This document shows, one piece after another, positions 60,227 to 64,000 of a DNA stretch of 64,000 nt. The stretch comes from Qipengyuania flava (GTDB taxonomy: Bacteria > Pseudomonadota > Alphaproteobacteria > Sphingomonadales > Sphingomonadaceae). The notes under the pieces were generated by a model. The model saw nothing but the letters and a program-made list of their open reading frames with translations. It was not told the origin of the DNA and made no database searches. The translations under genes were made by a program, and so were the position numbers. The stretch lies in assembly GCF_019448255.1 (NCBI RefSeq), contig NZ_CP080410.1, positions 434,001 through 498,000 on the forward strand, in the 5' to 3' direction. Each line of letters starts with the position of its first letter. Position 1 is the stretch's first letter.

Positions 60227-60510
60227 TGGTCAGTTTGCGGAGGCGATGGGGAGAACAGCCCTCTTCGCTTAGCAAGTGCGTAGAGTAGGGCCCCAAGCGC
60301 CAAGGTCGTGGCCACGCCGAGCACCCTTTCGTCCAAAGAAAATTGTGCTTTGAAAGTAAGTAGAGCGATATTTGCCGTCAGCGGTATCGAGATCGCGAGG
60401 CGGGCAGCCAAGCGTTTGCCTTTTGATCGGGCCAATAGGCCGTAGATGAGCCCACCGAACACAAGCATGTTCATCGTTACTGAAAATACGATTTCGAAGT
60501 GCGAGGTCAT
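60223..60510 (-). CDS. small membrane protein, unknown
   Basis: 95 residues with three or so hydrophobic helices (VFSVTMNMLVFGGLIYGLLA, ISIPLTANIALLTF, VLGVATTLALGALLYAL) joined by basic loops. Base composition is clearly less GC-rich than its neighbours, so it may be a recent arrival. Its stop overlaps the fzlA end by 4 bp, tail to tail. No family recognised. The 75 bp up to mutM have no other feature. Confidence 0.6.
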   Translation of the reverse strand: MTSHFEIVFSVTMNMLVFGGLIYGLLARSKGKRLAARLAISIPLTANIALLTFKAQFSLDERVLGVATTLALGALLYALAKRRGLFSPSPPQTDH

Positions 60511-60585
60511 TTCACCTCAATAGATGAGACCGCTTGATCTTCCAAACGTCTTGCTTCCGAAGCGCATTTTAGCCTTGATACGGCA

Positions 60586-61401
60586 TCACCTTTGACAAAC
60601 CGGGCAGAACCACGTGCTGCGCCCGCCCTGCACGATGCGGCGGATCGTGCCGCCGTCCTCGTGGTGGCAGGGCTCGCCCTCGCGGCCGTAGACGTGGAAG
60701 CGGGTGGCGAAATAGCCCAGCTCGCCGTCGGGCTGGGCGAAATCGCGCAGGGTGCTGCCGCCGTCGCGGATGGAGCGCTCCAGTACATCCTTGATCGCGG
60801 GGACGAGGCGGCGGAGCTGCGGCATGGTCACCTTGCCGCCGGCCTTTCGCGGGTGAATCCCTGAATGCCACAGCGCCTCGCAGACATAGATATTGCCGAG
60901 GCCCGCCACGATCCGCTGGTCCAGTAGCAGCAGCTTGATAGCCTGCTTGCGGCCCCTCGTGGCTGCGCGCAAATGCTCCGCCGTCAGCGCCTCGCCCAGC
61001 GGCTCCGGTCCCAGCGCGGCGAAGGGCGGCCACAGGTCCAGTTCGGGCGCGAGCAGCAGGTCGACCGATCCGAAGCGCCGCGGATCGTTCAGCGCAAAGA
61101 CGTTGCGCGCGGTCTCGATCACGAGATGGTCGTGCTTGTCCGCCTCCTCCGGATCGATCCGCCACCGCCCGCTCATGCCGAGGTGGAAAACCATCGCGTG
61201 GTCGCGGTCGGTATGGATCAGCCCGTATTTCGCCCTGCGCGACAGGCCCGAAACGGTCGCACCGGTCAGCGCCTGCACCAGGTCGGGTGGAAAGGGACGG
61301 CGCATATCCGGTCGGTTCACGCGCACCGAGACGATGCGCTCGCCCTCAAGAAAGCGCGCGAGGCCGCGGACGGTGGTTTCGACTTCGGGTAACTCGGGCA
61401 A
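60586..61401 (-). CDS. mutM: formamidopyrimidine-DNA glycosylase
   Basis: 271 residues from a TTG at 61401 that places PELPEVETTVRGL directly after the initiator, as needed for the catalytic N-terminal proline. The beta-hairpin Lys is in SRRAKYGLIH, and NIYVCEALWHSGIHPRK and TRFHVYGREGEPC follow. The C-terminal zinc finger ends FCPVCQR but its first pair reads C-H-H-E-D-G-G rather than CxxC. It removes 8-oxoguanine and formamidopyrimidines. Confidence 0.92.
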   Translation of the reverse strand: MPELPEVETTVRGLARFLEGERIVSVRVNRPDMRRPFPPDLVQALTGATVSGLSRRAKYGLIHTDRDHAMVFHLGMSGRWRIDPEEADKHDHLVIETARNVFALNDPRRFGSVDLLLAPELDLWPPFAALGPEPLGEALTAEHLRAATRGRKQAIKLLLLDQRIVAGLGNIYVCEALWHSGIHPRKAGGKVTMPQLRRLVPAIKDVLERSIRDGGSTLRDFAQPDGELGYFATRFHVYGREGEPCHHEDGGTIRRIVQGGRSTWFCPVCQR

Positions 61402-61465
61402 TTCCTGATTTTCCGGCGAGTGGCGGGGTGTCGCAGGAGAAAATGGCAGATCGCCGGATGCCGCG

Positions 61466-61535
61466 CCAGCCCTCACCCCCACCCGGCCACCCATCAGTAT
61501 AATTCCGTGGGTGGCCGGGTGGGGGTGAGGGCTGG
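61466..61535. repeat. 70-bp palindromic repeat element
   Basis: A perfect 28-bp inverted repeat: the left arm (61466-61493) begins CCAGCCCTCACCC and ends GGCCACCCA; the right arm (61508-61535) is its exact complement in reverse, with a 14-base AT-rich loop between. It lies between the divergent mutM and ubiE starts. This is the shape of a REP-like mobile palindrome and could also act as a transcription barrier. Confidence 0.85.
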
Positions 61536-61630
61536 TGCCGAAGGGACGGACGGATGTCCGGCCCGCACGTAACAAGGACTCCCTCTAACACCCTTTGCGC
61601 TTGGCTCAATTCCCCCTAAGGCCCTTGCCC

Positions 61631-62362
61631 ATGAACGACACCGTTTCCTTCGGCTACGAAGACATCGACGCATCGGAAAAGACCGGCCGCGTGGGCGAAG
61701 TCTTTTCGAGCGTTGCCGCCAAATACGACATCATGAACGATGCCATGTCGGGCGGCATGCATCGCTTGTGGAAGAACCGCTTCGTCAGCCGAGTGAAGCC
61801 GCAGCCCGGCGAGCAGATCCTCGACATGGCCGGCGGCACGGGCGACATCGCCTTCCGCATGGCGACACGCGGCGCGAGCGTTACCGTCTCCGACATCAAC
61901 CAGGACATGCTCGACGTCGGCATCGAACGCGCGATGGATCGCGGGATCGACGGGTTGGTATGGTCTCGTCAGAACGCCGAGGAGCTGACCTTCTCCAGCC
62001 GCACTTTCGATGCCTACACCATCGTTTTCGGCATCCGGAACGTGACCTTCATCGACAAGGCCCTTCGCGAGGCGCACCGCGTGCTGAAGTTCGGCGGGCG
62101 CTTCTATTGCATGGAATTCAGCCAGACCGACTGGCCCGGCTTCAAGGAAATCTACGACCTCTATTCGCACAAGGTCATGCCGCAGATCGGCAAGGCGATC
62201 GCCAACGACGAGGACAGCTATCGCTACCTTGCCGAGTCCATCCGCCGCTTCCCCAAGCCGCCCGTGTTCGAAGCGATGATCCGCGATGCGGGCTTCGTGA
62301 ACACGCGTGTCGAATCGATCCTCGGCGGCGCGGTGAACATCCATTCGGGGTGGAAGGTTTAG
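61631..62362 (+). CDS. ubiE: demethylmenaquinone/2-octaprenyl-benzoquinol methyltransferase
   Basis: 243 residues from an ATG at 61631. Motifs: YDIMNDAMSGGMHRLWKNRFV, the SAM site ILDMAGGTGDIAFRMA, IVFGIRNVTFIDKALREAHRVLKFGGRFYCMEFSQ and the C-terminal GGAVNIHSGWKV. It methylates the ubiquinone ring carbon. ubiB starts 4 bp after its stop. Confidence 0.95.
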   Translation: MNDTVSFGYEDIDASEKTGRVGEVFSSVAAKYDIMNDAMSGGMHRLWKNRFVSRVKPQPGEQILDMAGGTGDIAFRMATRGASVTVSDINQDMLDVGIERAMDRGIDGLVWSRQNAEELTFSSRTFDAYTIVFGIRNVTFIDKALREAHRVLKFGGRFYCMEFSQTDWPGFKEIYDLYSHKVMPQIGKAIANDEDSYRYLAESIRRFPKPPVFEAMIRDAGFVNTRVESILGGAVNIHSGWKV

Positions 62363-62366
62363 GGAC

Positions 62367-63929
62367 TTGGCTCGTCCTTCGACGCATATCTTCCGCCTCC
62401 TGAAGTGGGGGCGCACGCTCGCAAGGCACGGCGCTTTGCGGGGCATCGAGCGCGACCCGAACACGCCGCCGCCGGTCAAGCGGCTGGCGCGCATCGCCCG
62501 TTTCGGCACGATCCAGCCGAAGGAGCCCGACTACGCCGGCGCATTTCGCGAGATCGGTCCCGCCGCGATCAAGCTCGGCCAGACGCTGGCGACGCGGCCC
62601 GACCTTGTGGGCGAGGATGCGGCGCGCAACCTGCTCAAGCTGCAGGATGATTTGCCGCCGGTCGGTTTCGACCAGATCAGGACCGCAATCGAGGCGAGCT
62701 TCGAGCAGCCGCTCGAGAATCTCTATTCGGAATTCGATGCCGAACCGGTCGGCGCGGCGTCGATCGCGCAGGTCCACCGTGCGGTAACGACCGAAGGCAA
62801 GAAGGTGGCCGTCAAGGTTCTGCGTCCCGGCGTGCGCGAACAGTTCGCCAAGGACATCGACACCTACGAATGGGCCGCCGCCCATGTCGAGGCGATGGGC
62901 GGGGAAGCCGCGCGCCTGCGCCCGCGGCTGGTCATCGCCAATTTCAAGCGCTGGACCAATCGGGAGCTCGATCTCCGGCGCGAGGCGGCCAGCGCCTCGG
63001 AACTGGCCGAGCACATGATCGGCACGGAAGGCTATGAAGTCCCCGGCATCGACTGGGACCGCACCAATGGCCGGGTGATGACCGTCGACTGGATCGACGG
63101 GATCAAGATCAGCAACACAGAGGCCATCCGCGCCGCTGGCCACGATACCGAAGAGCTGGCGAGCCGCCTCGTCCTCGCCTTCCTCAAGCAGGCCATCGCG
63201 GCGGGCTTCTTCCACGCCGACATGCACCAGGGGAATCTGTTCGTGAAAGCGGACGGGACCATCGCCGCGATCGATTTCGGTATCATGGGCCGCATCGACC
63301 GGCGCGCGCGCATGTGGCTGGCGGAAATCCTCTACGGGCTGACGACGGGCAACTACAAACGCGTCGCCGAAATCCATTTCGAGGCGCAATATGTGCCGAG
63401 CTATCACGACGTGAACGAGTTCGCGACCGCGCTGCGCGCCGTGGGCGAGCCGATGCGCGGCAAGCCGGTGAGCGAGCTTTCGGTCGGCCAGATGCTCGAT
63501 GGGCTCTTCGCCATCACGCGCGATTTCGACATGCAGACTCAGCCGCACCTGCTTCTGCTGCAGAAAACCATGGTGATGGTCGAAGGCATCGCCACGCAGC
63601 TCAATCCCAAGATCAACATGTGGGACACCAGTGCGCCCTATGTGCGCAGCTGGATCCGCGACGAGCTGGGCCCGGAAGCCGCCATTGCCGACCGCATCCG
63701 CGAGGACACGGAGACGCTGCTGCGCATCCCGGACCTCGTCCGCCGGATCGAGGACCGCTTCCCGGCCAAGGGCGGCGCACCCGAACCGCCGCCGCTGCCG
63801 GACATCGAATTGATGTGGGAAAAGCGCCGTGAGACGGCGCGCTCGCGCGGCTGGCTGGGCTATGCCCTCGCGGCAGGTGCAGGGGGTCTCGCAGCATGGA
63901 TAGCGATAGCGCAAGGGTTGATCGGCTGA
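62367..63929 (+). CDS. ubiB: UbiB-family atypical kinase for ubiquinone synthesis
   Basis: 520 residues from a TTG at 62367. The KxGQ motif IKLGQTLATRPDLV, the Lys strand KKVAVKVLRPG, GFFHADMHQGNLF and AIDFGIMGR are the ADCK/UbiB kinase-like signature. Two hydrophobic helices at the C-terminus (GYALAAGAGGLAAWIAIA) anchor it. It supports ubiquinone synthesis, probably by extracting lipid intermediates. Confidence 0.94.
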   Translation: MARPSTHIFRLLKWGRTLARHGALRGIERDPNTPPPVKRLARIARFGTIQPKEPDYAGAFREIGPAAIKLGQTLATRPDLVGEDAARNLLKLQDDLPPVGFDQIRTAIEASFEQPLENLYSEFDAEPVGAASIAQVHRAVTTEGKKVAVKVLRPGVREQFAKDIDTYEWAAAHVEAMGGEAARLRPRLVIANFKRWTNRELDLRREAASASELAEHMIGTEGYEVPGIDWDRTNGRVMTVDWIDGIKISNTEAIRAAGHDTEELASRLVLAFLKQAIAAGFFHADMHQGNLFVKADGTIAAIDFGIMGRIDRRARMWLAEILYGLTTGNYKRVAEIHFEAQYVPSYHDVNEFATALRAVGEPMRGKPVSELSVGQMLDGLFAITRDFDMQTQPHLLLLQKTMVMVEGIATQLNPKINMWDTSAPYVRSWIRDELGPEAAIADRIREDTETLLRIPDLVRRIEDRFPAKGGAPEPPPLPDIELMWEKRRETARSRGWLGYALAAGAGGLAAWIAIAQGLIG

Positions 63930-64000
63930 CGGACGCCAAGGCGGCGCCCGCCTGGGACCGCTTCGCCCATTGGGGCGCCTGGCCCGCGCGCATCCTGCTT
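63896..64000 (+). CDS. hypothetical protein, cut by the window edge
   Basis: An open frame from an ATG at 63896, overlapping the ubiB end by 34 bp and running off the window after 35 residues (MDSDSARVDRLTDAKAAPAW then DRFAHWGAWPARILL). The end looks like the start of a membrane segment. A start inside ubiB is common in this style of genome, but too little is visible to name it. Confidence 0.4.
   Translation, partial: MDSDSARVDRLTDAKAAPAWDRFAHWGAWPARILL

Overview
The window is bacterial chromosome, GC-rich (roughly two thirds G+C by eye) and gene-dense, with many 4-bp ATGA/GTGA start-stop overlaps. The gene set (YdcH, ftsE-ftsX beside a zinc-ribbon gene, FzlA, ubiE-ubiB, metX-metW, hisC-tyrC, argB-yggT-folD, bifunctional PutA, tandem acyl-CoA dehydrogenases, DUF1295, TonB receptors) points to an alphaproteobacterium of the Sphingomonadales, most likely Erythrobacteraceae (Erythrobacter/Qipengyuania type). 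This placement is inferred from gene content and protein style; no database search was run.

Layout. 1-1141: a lower-GC left edge with an M15-peptidase-like gene directly joined to an H-type-lectin gene. 1.3-7.8 kb: small proteins, a sulfatase lipoprotein, a staphylococcal-type nuclease, an SDR diverging from a sulfotransferase. 7.9-13 kb: argB-yggT-folD-lipoprotein-marC on the plus strand, facing a thioredoxin/LON-domain pair. 13.2-16.7 kb: tRNA-Gly, an exported protein, a histidine-rich (ZnuD-like) TonB receptor and DoxX. 16.7-28.6 kb: metabolism (saccharopine-dehydrogenase-like, thioesterase, dcd, putA, glpD, mtnP, a divergent PEP carboxylase). 28.6-30 kb: patatin lipase.

30-38.4 kb is the accessory highlight. 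A peptidase-containing ABC exporter (C39 type) and an HlyD adaptor lie downstream of four tiny genes. Two more tiny genes lie between a LuxR-type response regulator and a CHASE2 hybrid histidine kinase. All six tiny genes encode precursors whose leaders end in EI-x-x-V-[S/A/T]-G-[G/A]. Two are long glycine zippers reminiscent of the Caulobacter Cdz contact-dependent bacteriocins. Two are short Trp/Pro/acidic peptides beside the two-component genes and could be toxins or secreted signals. Upstream of three of the six, about 80-100 bp before the start codon, lie [C/T]TAG tetramers repeated with an exact 14-bp period, a likely shared operator. I read this as a regulated, multi-peptide, type I-secreted bacteriocin and possible peptide-signalling locus.

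38.6-43.5 kb: a periplasmic molybdenum hydroxylase module (XdhC, MocA-like cytidylyltransferase, cytochrome c, large Moco subunit with Tat signal, 2Fe-2S subunit). 43.6-46.8 kb: azoR and pirin divergent from a LysR regulator, then an enoyl-CoA hydratase. 46.8-54.3 kb: tRNA-Leu, a zinc-ribbon protein, ftsE-ftsX-ydcF-plsC, two acyl-CoA dehydrogenases, DUF1295. 54.3-58.1 kb: tyrC-hisC divergent from metX-metW. 58.1-64 kb: prolyl-tRNA editing protein, VOC protein, fzlA, mutM, a 70-bp perfect palindromic repeat, ubiE-ubiB and the start of a further gene. No gene-free stretch exceeds 300 bp. I saw no CRISPR array, rRNA, insertion sequence or complete prophage.
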